Shown here: positions 55,753-64,000 of the stretch, piece after piece
Layout: each line of letters begins with the position of its first letter
Position numbering within the stretch: the stretch's first letter is position 1
From: Pantoea rodasii
GTDB taxonomy: Bacteria; Pseudomonadota; Gammaproteobacteria; Enterobacterales; Enterobacteriaceae
Length of the DNA: 64,000 bases
Direction: 5' to 3'
NCBI RefSeq assembly: GCF_002095465.1
Contig: NZ_MLFP01000019.1
Location: 1 to 64,000 of the forward strand
Made by a program: the position numbers and the translations under genes
Notes under the pieces: generated by a model
Seen by the model: the letters and a program-made list of their open reading frames with translations, nothing else
The model's database searches: none
What the model was told of the DNA's origin: nothing

Positions 55753-56692
55753 AAGAAATCCGCTTATCCAGTACCACGTAGGTCAAATCGGCGAGGAAGT
55801 TCACCACTGAATAGATCGCGGCGAGAATCATCACGCCGGCCTGAATGGTGGGCAGATCGCGTGCCTGCACGGCAACAATCAGCTCACGACCGATACCAGG
55901 AATGGCGAAGATTTCCTCGACCACCACAATGCCGCCAAGCAGGTAACCGACATCCAACGCCACAATGGTGATGGTCGGCAACAAGCCATTGCGCAGCGCG
56001 TGACGCCAGAGAATGCGGCGGCGCGACAGCCCTTTAAGCCAGGCGGCGCGGATGTAGTCGGTGTGCAGCACATCGACCATCTCCGAACGCACCATGCGCG
56101 AGACGTGTGCCACCAGAATCAGCGCCACGGTAATCGACGGCAAAATCAGGTGCTGCACGCCGCTGATGAAGTTTTCACTCAGCGGCACATAGCCGGTGGC
56201 GGGCAGAATCTGCCAGACGTCGGCAAACAGCAGCAGCACCAGCGTGGCGGTGACAAATTCCGGGAATGAGATGCCGATATAGGAGATGACGCTAACCAGC
56301 ACATCAGCGGTTTTGCCGCGCCGGACTGCCGCCCAGATACCGAGCGGAATGGCGATCACCAGCATCAGCAGCAGTGCGCACACCGCCAGCAGCAGAGAAC
56401 GCGACAGCGCGGTTAACAAGGTCGGCCCCACTTCAAGGCCATTGCGCATCGACACACCAAAATTGCCCTGCAACGCCTGGCTTAACCAATGCCAATACTG
56501 CAACCAGGCGGGCGCATCCAATCCCAGCCGCTCACGCACGGCGGCAAGCGCCTCTGGCGTGGCGTTTTGACCCAGCAAGGTGACAGCGGCGTCCGCTGGC
56601 AACAGCTGCGTGATGCCAAAGACCAGCAATGACACCACCAGCAAGGTGTAGATCATCAGCAGCAGGCGTTTAAGCAGATAACTCGCTGTCAC
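55745..56692 (-). CDS. Peptide ABC transporter permease, DppB-like
   Basis: A 315-residue permease with the conserved N-terminus LLKRLLLMIYTLLVVSLLVFGITQLLPADAAVTLLGQNATPEALAAVRERLGLDAPAWLQYWHWL and SMRNGLEVGPTLLTAL. The EAA loop is YIRAAWLKGLSRRRILWRHALRNGLLPTI. Six helices are predicted. It lies 9 bases after the binding-protein gene and overlaps the DppC-like gene. It resembles DppB/DdpB/GsiC; I do not assign one symbol. Confidence 0.92.
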   Translation of the reverse strand: MTASYLLKRLLLMIYTLLVVSLLVFGITQLLPADAAVTLLGQNATPEALAAVRERLGLDAPAWLQYWHWLSQALQGNFGVSMRNGLEVGPTLLTALSRSLLLAVCALLLMLVIAIPLGIWAAVRRGKTADVLVSVISYIGISFPEFVTATLVLLLFADVWQILPATGYVPLSENFISGVQHLILPSITVALILVAHVSRMVRSEMVDVLHTDYIRAAWLKGLSRRRILWRHALRNGLLPTITIVALDVGYLLGGIVVVEEIFAIPGIGRELIVAVQARDLPTIQAGVMILAAIYSVVNFLADLTYVVLDKRISYA

Positions 56693-56701
56693 GATCGCTC
56701 C

Positions 56702-58300
56702 TTACACTGCACGCTTGGGTGCTTTGTCAGTTAACCAGGTATGGTCGAGACGGAACACCGCACCGCGCGGATGCAGATGATAGCCGCCGACGTAATCGCG
56801 GCTGGCTGCCAGCAAATCGAAGAAGGTCGGGATCAGCGAAGGTACTTCGTCATGCATCAGCTGCTGCGCTTTGCCGTACAGCGTGGTGCGCTGGGCATCA
56901 TCGTTGGTTTCACCGGCGGCGTTGACTGCGCTATCGAAATCGGCGTTGTTCCAGCGGGTTTCATTCCATGATGCGGTCGAGGTGTACAGCAGCGAGAACA
57001 CCGCATCCGGCGTCGGTTGCATGTTGTAGAAGCCGACGTAGAAGTTGCCTTTTTTCCACACCTGATCGAGATAGGTGCTGTGTGCCATGGTCTGCACGTC
57101 AATGCGGAAACCGCCCTGCTTGGCCATCTCACGCAGCGCGATACCTAGCTGGGTACGAGTCGCCGGTTTATCCGAGGCAATCAAGGTTAAATCGAGGCCG
57201 TTGGGATAACCCGCATCCGCCAGTAATGCTTTGGCTTTGCTGTAATCCACCGCTTTTTTTGCCAGGTTGGCGAAGTAAGGGTAAGCGGCGTTGATCGGCG
57301 TATCGTTGCCCGGTGAACCGAGGCCATCGGCAACAAAATCCACCGATGCCGGGCGATCCACACACAGGGCCAGTGCCTGACGCACGCGCACATCATTAAA
57401 CGGCTTTTGATCGCAGCCCATATTCACATTGAGGAACTGACCAGACGCCACGCGCAGTGGCAATACACCGGACGATTTAGAAAGACGGGCAAATTCGCTC
57501 GACTGTGCGCTCAACATCAAATCAGTATCGCCGGAGATCAGCGCCGAGCTTTCCGCGATGCCATCGGGATAAACCACCACTTCCACGCCATCCAGATAAG
57601 GACGTGCCGGATCGTAGTAATGCGGATTACGCTTCACCACAATTTTGCGTTCAGGATCGTAGGAAACCAGCTGGAACGGACCCGCGCCCAGCGAAGCCTT
57701 ATTGAGCTTGTCGTACTGCCCCTGGACAATGCTGGCAGGAATGATTTTCGCGTCAGGATAGGCCAGCATCACCGGTAAGTCAGCGTAAGGGGCATCGGTT
57801 TCAATCAGTACGGTGTTGGTATCTTTGGCGCTCACCGCTTTGATCGGGCCGATATTATGCAGTGCCGGAGAAGCATTTTTCGGATCGAGCAGCGCCTGCA
57901 AACTGGCAACCACGTCAGCCGAGGTTAAGGCCGTGCCATCGCTGAACTTGAGGTTCGGACGCAGGGTGAAGGTCCACTGCTTGAGATCGGCACTCGCCTG
58001 CCAGGATTGCGCTAAGTCTGCTTCGGCTTTCATCTCCTGCGTCAGGCGCGTCAGGCCGCTGTAGAGCAACTCCGCCACCAGATATTCCGGGTTGACGCGC
58101 ACCTGATGCGGATTCAGCACGCTGACCGCCTGATCGACACTAATACGTAATACGCCGCCTTTACGTGGCGTGTTGCCCGGCGTCGCGCTGGCCACCGCTG
58201 CGGCATGGGCCGAGAACGACCAGGGCAACATGGCTGCACCGGTCAGAGCGGTAGAGCTGGTGATAAACTGTCTGCGGTTTAACCCTTTCATCGCGCACAT
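56702..58300 (-). CDS. Peptide-binding protein, SBP family 5, Tat-type signal
   Basis: A 532-residue periplasmic binding protein. The leader MKGLNRRQFITSSTALTGAAMLPWSFSAHA has a twin-arginine motif (NRRQF) and ends AHAA. The SBP_bac_5 domain includes LRISVDQAVSVLNPHQVRVNPEYLVAELLYSGLTRL, WTFTLRPNLKFSDGTALTSADVVASLQALLDP and FNDVRVRQALALCVDRPASVDFV. I chose ATG 58300 (GAGGAAGAGAAG before it); an alternative ATG is three codons later. It is the second gene of the operon, 21 bases after an M20 gene. Confidence 0.9.
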   Translation of the reverse strand: MCAMKGLNRRQFITSSTALTGAAMLPWSFSAHAAAVASATPGNTPRKGGVLRISVDQAVSVLNPHQVRVNPEYLVAELLYSGLTRLTQEMKAEADLAQSWQASADLKQWTFTLRPNLKFSDGTALTSADVVASLQALLDPKNASPALHNIGPIKAVSAKDTNTVLIETDAPYADLPVMLAYPDAKIIPASIVQGQYDKLNKASLGAGPFQLVSYDPERKIVVKRNPHYYDPARPYLDGVEVVVYPDGIAESSALISGDTDLMLSAQSSEFARLSKSSGVLPLRVASGQFLNVNMGCDQKPFNDVRVRQALALCVDRPASVDFVADGLGSPGNDTPINAAYPYFANLAKKAVDYSKAKALLADAGYPNGLDLTLIASDKPATRTQLGIALREMAKQGGFRIDVQTMAHSTYLDQVWKKGNFYVGFYNMQPTPDAVFSLLYTSTASWNETRWNNADFDSAVNAAGETNDDAQRTTLYGKAQQLMHDEVPSLIPTFFDLLAASRDYVGGYHLHPRGAVFRLDHTWLTDKAPKRAV

Positions 58301-58321
58301 CTTCTCTTCCTCGTTAGTTTG

Positions 58322-59602
58322 TTAAATACCCTGGGTTGGCTGAAACTCATCGGCGAGATACGCCAGAATGGACTGCGAAAGTGCTATGACATCTGCCATC
58401 GTTGTGAACTCATCGGCGGCATGAATACGGTTGTCGGGGCGGGCTAAACCGCCCAGTAAAATTTCCTGAATACCGGCCTGTTGAACCCAGCCCATATCTG
58501 AACTGGTTGAAGATCCCCAGGGTTTAAATTCGTCCGCTTTAAAACCAAAGCCCTGGATGAGCGCGGCCTGCCAGCGCGGCCAGTGCGGACCATCTGGATT
58601 GGCCACCGGTGCCAGATGACCAATCATTTGCACCGTGACATCAAGTGCCGGGCTGTGATGCATGGCGTGGTTAATGCAGTGGTTAAGTTCCTGCCAGACA
58701 TCGTCAAACGCCTCTTCCGGGGCATAACGTCGATTGATCAACAGTTCAAAACGTTCGGGGATGGTCGAGCCTTTGCTGCCACCGTGCGCGGCGGCCAGCG
58801 TTAACAGTGAGGTCAGCGGTTTATCTTGATAGTGCGGCGGTGCTGGCATTGCCGAGGTGCGCTGCTCCACTTCGCCTTTGAGCTGATAGAGCGCGTTCAT
58901 TAGCGGTAACGCGGCTTCGATGGCGTTAATGCCATGCAGCGGATCGCCGGAATGCGCAGAGCGCCCGGTGATAATCACCTTGAGATCGATACTGCCAAAG
59001 CAACCCGCCCAAATGCGCGGCACTGCGCCCCCGTTGAAGCTCAACAGATGCCCGGCGAAAAGCTGCTGCTCTGCCAGATAGCGAATACCGGGATAGAGTC
59101 CGCCCTCTTCATCGGTACACAGCAGAAAGACCGGGTTGAAACGCAGCGGCAAATTCAAGGCTTGTGCGGCACGCACCGCCGCCATTGCCGCCACTATCGT
59201 CCCTTTCATGTCCGCCGCGCCACGGCCAAACAGCTTGCCTTCTGCCACCGTCAACGCCAACGGCGGAAATCGCCAGCCATCGCCCGCGGGCACCGTGTCA
59301 GTGTGAAAGTAGAGATTGCAGTTTTCGGCTGCGCCACAGTCAAGCGTTGCCAGCAGATTCACTCGCTCGCCGTGCGCACTGCCATCCGGCGCTTTCCATA
59401 GATTTTCTGGCACTAAGACGCGCTGAAAGCTGAAGTTCATGGGTGCCAGCAATTGCGTCATCAGATCGGCGAACTGCGCGTAACCATTGCCCGGTGGAAA
59501 GCAGGTATCCACTGCCAGCATGCGCTGCATATCGTCAGTAATTTGTGCGATGTCGTCCGCAATTTCTTCTAACGCACTGTTAAGGCGAGAATTGTGCAAC
59601 AT
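58322..59602 (-). CDS. M20-family metallo-deacylase/peptidase (ArgE/DapE type), first gene of the peptide operon
   Basis: A 426-residue cytoplasmic enzyme. Metal and catalytic residues are NLYFHTDTVPAGDGWRFPPL (HxD), GRGAADMKGTIVAAMAA, and LLCTDEEGGLYPGIRY (Glu pair). The dimerisation lid has GRSAHSGDPLHGINAIEAALPLM, and RPDNRIHAADEFT holds the last His. It probably trims imported acylated or peptide substrates. It leads the operon and is divergent from a GntR/UTRA regulator; a 6-bp inverted repeat lies in the intergenic gap. Confidence 0.9.
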   Translation of the reverse strand: MLHNSRLNSALEEIADDIAQITDDMQRMLAVDTCFPPGNGYAQFADLMTQLLAPMNFSFQRVLVPENLWKAPDGSAHGERVNLLATLDCGAAENCNLYFHTDTVPAGDGWRFPPLALTVAEGKLFGRGAADMKGTIVAAMAAVRAAQALNLPLRFNPVFLLCTDEEGGLYPGIRYLAEQQLFAGHLLSFNGGAVPRIWAGCFGSIDLKVIITGRSAHSGDPLHGINAIEAALPLMNALYQLKGEVEQRTSAMPAPPHYQDKPLTSLLTLAAAHGGSKGSTIPERFELLINRRYAPEEAFDDVWQELNHCINHAMHHSPALDVTVQMIGHLAPVANPDGPHWPRWQAALIQGFGFKADEFKPWGSSTSSDMGWVQQAGIQEILLGGLARPDNRIHAADEFTTMADVIALSQSILAYLADEFQPTQGI

Positions 59603-59623
59603 AGGATTATCGTCTGTTGTATT

Positions 59624-59640
59624 TCTATATAGTTTATAGA
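59624..59640. promoter_or_regulatory. Inverted repeat, likely GntR operator
   Basis: TCTATA-TAGTT-TATAGA is a 6-bp inverted repeat with a 5-base centre, 22 bases from the M20 start and 42 from the GntR start. Its length and AT-rich form suit a HutC/GntR-type regulator controlling both directions. Confidence 0.5.
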
Positions 59641-59681
59641 TAATGCAATTTAAGGATGCAGGTCAATCGGTAATCAGAAAC

Positions 59682-60451
59682 ATGCAAAAAACTATGACGC
59701 AGACGACACTCCCCAATTCTCTCGTTTAAGCGAGGGAGAAGGCGCGCCGTTGTATGAAGTGGTGAAACGCCATATCAGCGAATCGATCCTGCAAGGTGAA
59801 CTCCCTGCGGGCACGATCCTGCCAAGTGAAAACAGCCTGGCGGCGAAGTTTGGCGTGTCGGTGGGGACAATACGCAAAGCGCTGGCGGCGTTGACTACCG
59901 AAGGGATGTTGATGCGCCGTCGCAAGACCGGCACGGTGGTGACCGGCTGGGCACCGCTGCATAACCTCAGCCACTTCTTCCAGTATTTTCGCTTGCATGA
60001 CAAAAGCGGCGGTTTACTGCACTCGGAAACGACACTGCTGGATTATCAGTTGGGCAAAGCCCACGAGCAGGAAGCTGAGAAACTGCAGATCGCCGTGGGG
60101 GATGACGTGATACGCCTGAAACGTTCGCGTCGGGTGAAAGGTATTGCTGCCATGCATGAAACGCTGATACTGCCTGCTGCACGCCTGCCAGATTTCCCCC
60201 CTGCGGAGCGCTTGCCGCCGTTGCTGTATCGCTTCCTGTTCGAGCATTACGATGTCCGCGTGGCTGCGGTGCGAGAACAAATCACCGCACAACTGGCAAC
60301 TGAGGAAGATGCAACGCTGCTGGAGCTGAAATTGCCGCAAGCGGTGATGGTGATTGATGAAGTGTCTTTTGACCAGAGTGCGATACCGGTCATCCTGGCG
60401 CACCATCGTTTTTGCACTGAGCACTTCATGTATGTGAATGAGGTGAGGTGA
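59682..60451 (+). CDS. GntR-family (HutC/UTRA) regulator of the peptide operon, N-terminus frameshifted
   Basis: The wHTH is LYEVVKRHISESILQGELPAGTILPSENSLAAKFGVSVGTIRKALAALTTEGMLMRRRKTGTVV. The UTRA domain has GDDVIRLKRSRRVKGIAAMHETLILPAARLPDF and EQITAQLATEEDATLLEL. The frame seen starts at TTG 59750, too late for the family. Adding one A to the six-A run 59686-59691 restores ATG 59682 with MQKNYDADDTPQFSRLSEGEGAPLYE, about 257 residues. It is divergent from the M20-peptide transport operon, which it presumably represses until ligand binds. Confidence 0.83.
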
Positions 60452-60459
60452 GACGGCGT

Positions 60460-60485
60460 CACGCCCTGCAAAACCACAGGGCGTG
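60460..60485. terminator. Bidirectional terminator between GntR and proX
   Basis: A perfect 9-bp stem CACGCCCTG / CAGGGCGTG with an 8-base loop (AAAACC inside) lies between two convergent genes, 9 bases after the GntR stop. No strong T-run follows in either direction, so it is moderately supported. Confidence 0.6.
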
Positions 60486-60519
60486 AACCAGATTTACCTT
60501 TTGAAGCCTGTTGCTAACG

Positions 60520-61518
60520 TTATTTCGCGGCCGCTGCGGCCTGTTTTACCCAGCCATCAAACGTGGTCTGGTGCGCGTGAATCCAGCCGTCCACGTGACG
60601 CTGAATGTCTTCGCTGGAGGACTCACCGGCGTGCATGCGCTGGTTTTGCGCATTGACATCATTGAGCGGCAGTTTGACGATGGCGAACAGCCTGGCGGCG
60701 GCAGGATTTTTTTCTGCCCAGGCTTTATTGGCCACCACATGCTCGTTGTTGGCTTTGAAACCATAATTCTTGCCGTTAGCCAGCGCGGTATCTTCATTTT
60801 TCTGCGATCCCGGCGTGGCTGAGAATGGCACCGTCAGCCACACTACATCACGGCCCGGTTTTAATTCATCGCTCACCCAATGAGGTGTCCAGGTGAAATA
60901 GAGCACCGGCTTGCCGGCTTTATAACGCGTCAAGGTATCAGCAATAATCGCGGAATAATTACCCTGATTCTGCTGCACCGTTTGACTCAAACCATAAGCG
61001 TCAATTTGTGCATTAATCACCTGGCCACAGACCCAACCTGGATTACATCCGGCCAGATCGGCTTTGCCATCGCCGTTAGCATCAAATAGCTTGGCTAGCT
61101 TGGGATCTTTCAGCTGTGAAATATCGGTAATGTGATATTTGTCGGCGGTCTTTTTATCGATCAAATAACCCTGCGCGGCACCGCTGATATAGGTGCCCTG
61201 GCGATAGAATTTATTGTCTCCACCCGCCGCGTCATACATATCATTCTGTAGCGGCTCCCAGTTGACCGCCATGTAAGTGGCATCGCCTGCCGCTATCGCC
61301 GTATAGGCGACGTTGTAGTCCACTTCCTCGGTGGGTTTAACCTCGTATCCGAGTTTTTCCAGCGCTCTGTTAATCAGCTCAGTTTGGAACGCCTCTTCCG
61401 GCAAGGTGCTCTGCAGCGGGGAGACCGCCACACCTTTGCCCGGCAAGTCGGCAGCAAACAGTGTCGGTGAACTGATTAACGCAGTGAGGGAAATCGCAAG
61501 TAATTTCTTCCTGGTCAT
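60520..61518 (-). CDS. proX: Glycine betaine/proline-binding protein ProX
   Basis: A 332-residue periplasmic protein equal in length to E. coli ProX (330). Signal peptide [22 protein letters not shown], then [38 protein letters not shown]. Diagnostic stretches are [78 protein letters not shown] and [21 protein letters not shown] (aromatic betaine cage). The proV and proW genes are not adjacent, so it is an orphan that may use transporters elsewhere. Confidence 0.9.
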   Translation of the reverse strand: MTRKKLLAISLTALISSPTLFAADLPGKGVAVSPLQSTLPEEAFQTELINRALEKLGYEVKPTEEVDYNVAYTAIAAGDATYMAVNWEPLQNDMYDAAGGDNKFYRQGTYISGAAQGYLIDKKTADKYHITDISQLKDPKLAKLFDANGDGKADLAGCNPGWVCGQVINAQIDAYGLSQTVQQNQGNYSAIIADTLTRYKAGKPVLYFTWTPHWVSDELKPGRDVVWLTVPFSATPGSQKNEDTALANGKNYGFKANNEHVVANKAWAEKNPAAARLFAIVKLPLNDVNAQNQRMHAGESSSEDIQRHVDGWIHAHQTTFDGWVKQAAAAAK

Positions 61519-61882
61519 AATTAAGAACCTTATTATTTTGGTCGATGCCAGCGAATGGCGTCAGAATATGTCTCTGCAATAAAGAGAGATGAAATGCGGC
61601 TGTCAGTAAAAGTTTAAAATCAGAATATTACTGTTGCAGATAGTGACGTGCGTAACGAAGGCGGGTGTTGTAGGTGGAGAAAAAAGAAAAGTCAGAATTC
61701 ATCATTATGATATCTGGTGACAGACCCTATTTCCTGTTATCAGGTCCGCGACATTCACTCCGGTAAATTAATCGTGCAGTTACCATACCACATTATTTCC
61801 GTGCTGCAACCGCTAATAAAATATCAGTGGCGATGATAAAAGGGATGCCGAAAAGGCCATCCCTTTTATCAGAGGAGAATAT
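61519..61882. other. 364-base gap with a strong hairpin next to the YfcC-type gene
   Basis: It contains proX's promoter region and, at 61835-61870, a terminator hairpin for the YfcC-type gene. The rest is AT-rich and shows no gene, tRNA or repeat I can support. Confidence 0.5.
61835..61870 (-). terminator. Intrinsic terminator after the YfcC-type gene
   Basis: A 13-bp stem GATAAAAGGGATG / CATCCCTTTTATC, with GC / GC inner pairs and a short AAAA loop, lies 13 bases past the stop. On the minus strand the stem's right arm reads CCCTTTTATC, supplying a U-rich end. Confidence 0.75.
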
Positions 61883-63283
61883 TTAGAACGGACCCCAGTT
61901 TATCGCCACGCCAATCAGCAGCGTCACCACGCAAATCGCAAACCAAATCGCCACCACCGGTGCTACGAATTTAAGCCATTTGCCGAACGAGATATTGGCG
62001 GTGGCCAGCGCGGCCATTAGCACGCCTGAAGTTGGGCTGATGGAGTTCACAATCCCTTCGCCTAACAACACCGTTTGCACCGTGACCTGACGTGTCAGAC
62101 CGAGGTTATCACCCAGCGGGGAGAAAATCGGAATCAGCAAAGCAGACTCGCCCGAACCGGATGAAATACCGAAGTGCATCAGTGCGGCACTAACAAACAT
62201 GCCCACGGCGGCAATCGCTGGCGGAACCGGCGCCAGCAAGTCTGACAGGAAGCCAACGATCGGATCGAGGATATTGCCCTGCTGCAGCACCACCGAAATC
62301 GCGCCCGCCATCCCGACAATAAAGCCGCCTTTGACCAGCTGAGAACAGCCAGACAGGAAGGTGTTAGCAATGGCAGAACCGGACAGGCGACCAATCAAGC
62401 CAACCATAATCGACAGGATGATAAACATCGCCGACATCTCATTGGTGGCCCAATGCAGCTGAACCGTGCCCACCATAAACAGAATCAGCGTCACTGCGCA
62501 GGTCAGCAGAATCAGTTTATGGCGACCGGTGATCGCCAGTGGTTCAGCGCTTTCCACCGTAATGTCCGCGCGCACCTGACCATTTTTACGCATGCGCTTC
62601 ACGGTAATGATCAGGTAAATCGCCACCGTTAACACAAACAGCAGGTTGGTGATGCCGCGCAGTAACATGCCCGAGAACAGCGGCAGTTGCGCCAGATGCT
62701 GTGTCAGACCGGTGGTCGCCGGGCCGAGGAACGCGACGTTGAACCCTGCCGCGCAGGTCAGGTAGATCAGCGCCATGCCAATAACCGGCGGTAAGCCCAA
62801 CGAACGCGCCACCAGCAGGCCAATCGGCACAAAAGCCACCACCGAGTTTTGCACCACGCCAGTACTGCCGAGCACAGCGAAGATTACCGCAAAAATCAGG
62901 ATCAAACGGGTATCGCTGATTTTGGTGCTGCGTGACAGCGAGTTCAGCGCAGTGGCAATCGCCCCTGTGGCTTCAATCACCGCCAGCAATCCGCCGGTAA
63001 ACAGAATCAGGAAAATGATCGGTGCCGCTTTGATCACACCCTGCACGATGGCCATGAAAATCTCGCCGGGATAAACACCGGTGCGCGCCACTTCATGCAG
63101 GCTACCTTTGATGGCAAAGGTCACGCCATTACGGATTTCATGATCAAACTTGCCAGCCGGGATAATCCAGGTGGCTACCGCTGCCAGAACCAGAATGATA
63201 AACAGCAGCAAATAAGGACTCTGCTCGCTCTTTTTACCCGCCGGTTGCATCGCATTATTTTTCTCAACATTAACCTGGGACAT
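61883..63283 (-). CDS. YfcC-family (DcuC-type) membrane transporter
   Basis: From ATG 63283 (GGGAGAGACTC before it) the product has 466 residues and about 12 helices. Family marks are YLLLFIILVLAAVATWIIPAGKFDHE at the N-terminus, FTGGLLAVIEATGAI, and FGISSGSGESALLIPIFSPLGDNLGLTRQVTVQTVLLGEGIVNSISPTSGVLMAALATANI. The YfcC/ArcD-DcuC group carries C4-dicarboxylates, basic amino acids or peptide-like acids. It overlaps the 3' end of a carboxypeptidase gene by 14 bases, so its substrate is probably that enzyme's substrate. Confidence 0.85.
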   Translation of the reverse strand: MSQVNVEKNNAMQPAGKKSEQSPYLLLFIILVLAAVATWIIPAGKFDHEIRNGVTFAIKGSLHEVARTGVYPGEIFMAIVQGVIKAAPIIFLILFTGGLLAVIEATGAIATALNSLSRSTKISDTRLILIFAVIFAVLGSTGVVQNSVVAFVPIGLLVARSLGLPPVIGMALIYLTCAAGFNVAFLGPATTGLTQHLAQLPLFSGMLLRGITNLLFVLTVAIYLIITVKRMRKNGQVRADITVESAEPLAITGRHKLILLTCAVTLILFMVGTVQLHWATNEMSAMFIILSIMVGLIGRLSGSAIANTFLSGCSQLVKGGFIVGMAGAISVVLQQGNILDPIVGFLSDLLAPVPPAIAAVGMFVSAALMHFGISSGSGESALLIPIFSPLGDNLGLTRQVTVQTVLLGEGIVNSISPTSGVLMAALATANISFGKWLKFVAPVVAIWFAICVVTLLIGVAINWGPF

Positions 63284-64000
63284 GAGTCTCTCCCAGCATA
63301 AGACCCGCAACCAGCGCGGTGCGTGAAGCAATATCGGCAATGATGATGTGTTCATGACGCGCATGAATACCTGCGCCGGTCGCGCCCAAACCGTCTAAGG
63401 TAGGGATACCCAACGCCGCAGTGAAATTGCCGTCGCTGCCGCCGCCCACCGATTGCCCTTCCACGCTGAAACCGATCTGTTGTGCCATCGCTTGCGCACG
63501 CTGCATGATCACCAGCGACTCAGCGCTCTGGCGCATTGGCGGACGTGACTGTGCACCGGTAATCTCCAGCTTGATGCCCGCTAAGTGCGGCTGAATCTGG
63601 GTGATTTCAGCGTGAATGCGCTGGGCTTCTTCTTCGCTGGTGACGCGCGTATCAATGCCCAGTACCGCTTTATCCGCCACCACATTGATGCGATTGCCAC
63701 CCTGTGCAATGCCCACGTTGACGGTGGTGCCGCGATCCGGTGCATTCAATCCATGCAGGAACAGCACCTGATGCGCCATCTCCTGCACCGCGCTGATGCC
63801 CTCTTCTGGATTGTTACCGGCATGCGCGGCCAATCCGGTGATAGCAACCTGGTACTGTCCGGTGCCTTTGCGTGCGATTTTCAGTGCACCGGTTCCGGCC
63901 ACCGCTGGCTCGACCACCAGCACCTGCGATGATCCCAACGCATGTTGTGACAACCAGTCGCTGGAGCTTGGGCTGCCGACTTCTTCATCGCTGCCGCACA
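63270..64000 (-). CDS. M20-family carboxypeptidase, CPG2-like (5' end outside window)
   Basis: The frame is open from the window edge to 63270, about 243 residues of the C-terminal part. It has SDEEVGSPSS (catalytic Glu pair) at the edge, then KGTGQYQVAITGLAAHAGNNPEEGISAVQEMAHQVLFLHGL (lid domain), TVNVGIAQGGNRINVVADKA, GGGSDGNFTAALGIPTLDGLGATGAGIHARHEH. These match glutamate carboxypeptidase G2/peptidase T-like enzymes. It overlaps the following YfcC-type transporter gene, suggesting uptake and hydrolysis of a glutamyl or acyl-amino acid compound. Confidence 0.88.
   Translation of the reverse strand, partial: CGSDEEVGSPSSSDWLSQHALGSSQVLVVEPAVAGTGALKIARKGTGQYQVAITGLAAHAGNNPEEGISAVQEMAHQVLFLHGLNAPDRGTTVNVGIAQGGNRINVVADKAVLGIDTRVTSEEEAQRIHAEITQIQPHLAGIKLEITGAQSRPPMRQSAESLVIMQRAQAMAQQIGFSVEGQSVGGGSDGNFTAALGIPTLDGLGATGAGIHARHEHIIIADIASRTALVAGLMLGETHVPG

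Noticed and set aside
1..64000. tRNA, rRNA, CRISPR arrays, insertion sequences, integrase or att repeats
   Set aside because: I looked for these and saw no convincing example, although the accessory content suggested mobile DNA.

Overview
The window looks like accessory DNA from an enterobacterium, most likely Erwiniaceae (Pantoea/Erwinia-like). This is inferred from recognisable family members (YbiI, PagP, ProX, DdpX, GsiA/Dpp-type and Fhu-type transporters), enteric-type Fur boxes, a sigma-28 promoter and enterobacterial gene style. There is no rRNA, tRNA, IS element, CRISPR array or phage module. The content is almost entirely uptake systems, envelope functions and their local regulators.

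Layout. 1-0.6 kb: end of a PPK2 polyphosphate kinase and YbiI. 0.6-6.6 kb: an AT-rich block with an operon for an MFS transporter, an AbgB-like amidohydrolase and a porin, divergent from a GAF/PucR regulator. 7.1-15.1 kb: small regulator-plus-target pairs (LysR with a split DMT transporter; LysR with a quinone oxidoreductase and an ABM monooxygenase; HxlR with an NmrA-like reductase; MarR with an EamA exporter and twin operators) and a nitroreductase remnant. 15.4-23.4 kb: siderophore locus 1 (AraC regulator, TonB receptor, binding protein, two exporter-fold ABC half-transporters), Fur-controlled. 23.6-25.7 kb: a chemoreceptor with a sigma-28 promoter. 25.8-29.4 kb: a LuxE-LuxC-SDR operon behind a clear TPP riboswitch. 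29.4-40.1 kb: a P2-type cation ATPase, a 36-residue membrane ORF, an RND efflux pair, an acyltransferase, an alpha/beta hydrolase and PagP. 40.3-40.8 kb: ParDE. 40.9-47.7 kb: siderophore locus 2 (FecI/FecR-type signalling, STN-type TonB receptor, FhuD- and FhuB-like). 47.7-50.4 kb: a GlxA/FtrA-type regulator divergent from an MFS exporter. 50.4-60.5 kb: a peptide-uptake operon with M20, M24 and D-Ala-D-Ala dipeptidase genes, controlled by a GntR regulator. 60.5-64 kb: an orphan ProX and a YfcC-type transporter overlapping a carboxypeptidase-G2-like gene that runs off the window.

The most notable system is the TPP-riboswitch operon. LuxE (acid activation), LuxC (acyl to aldehyde) and an SDR (aldehyde to alcohol) together would form a complete carboxylate-to-alcohol reduction path. 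Control by thiamine pyrophosphate suggests salvage of an oxidised thiamine fragment; the substrate is my inference.

A major caveat is that at least twelve genes between 15 and 60 kb are broken by single-base changes, eleven of them losses in homopolymers or short runs, and all are restored by one base. I regard most of these as probable assembly or sequencing errors rather than true decay, and I give the restored gene extents.
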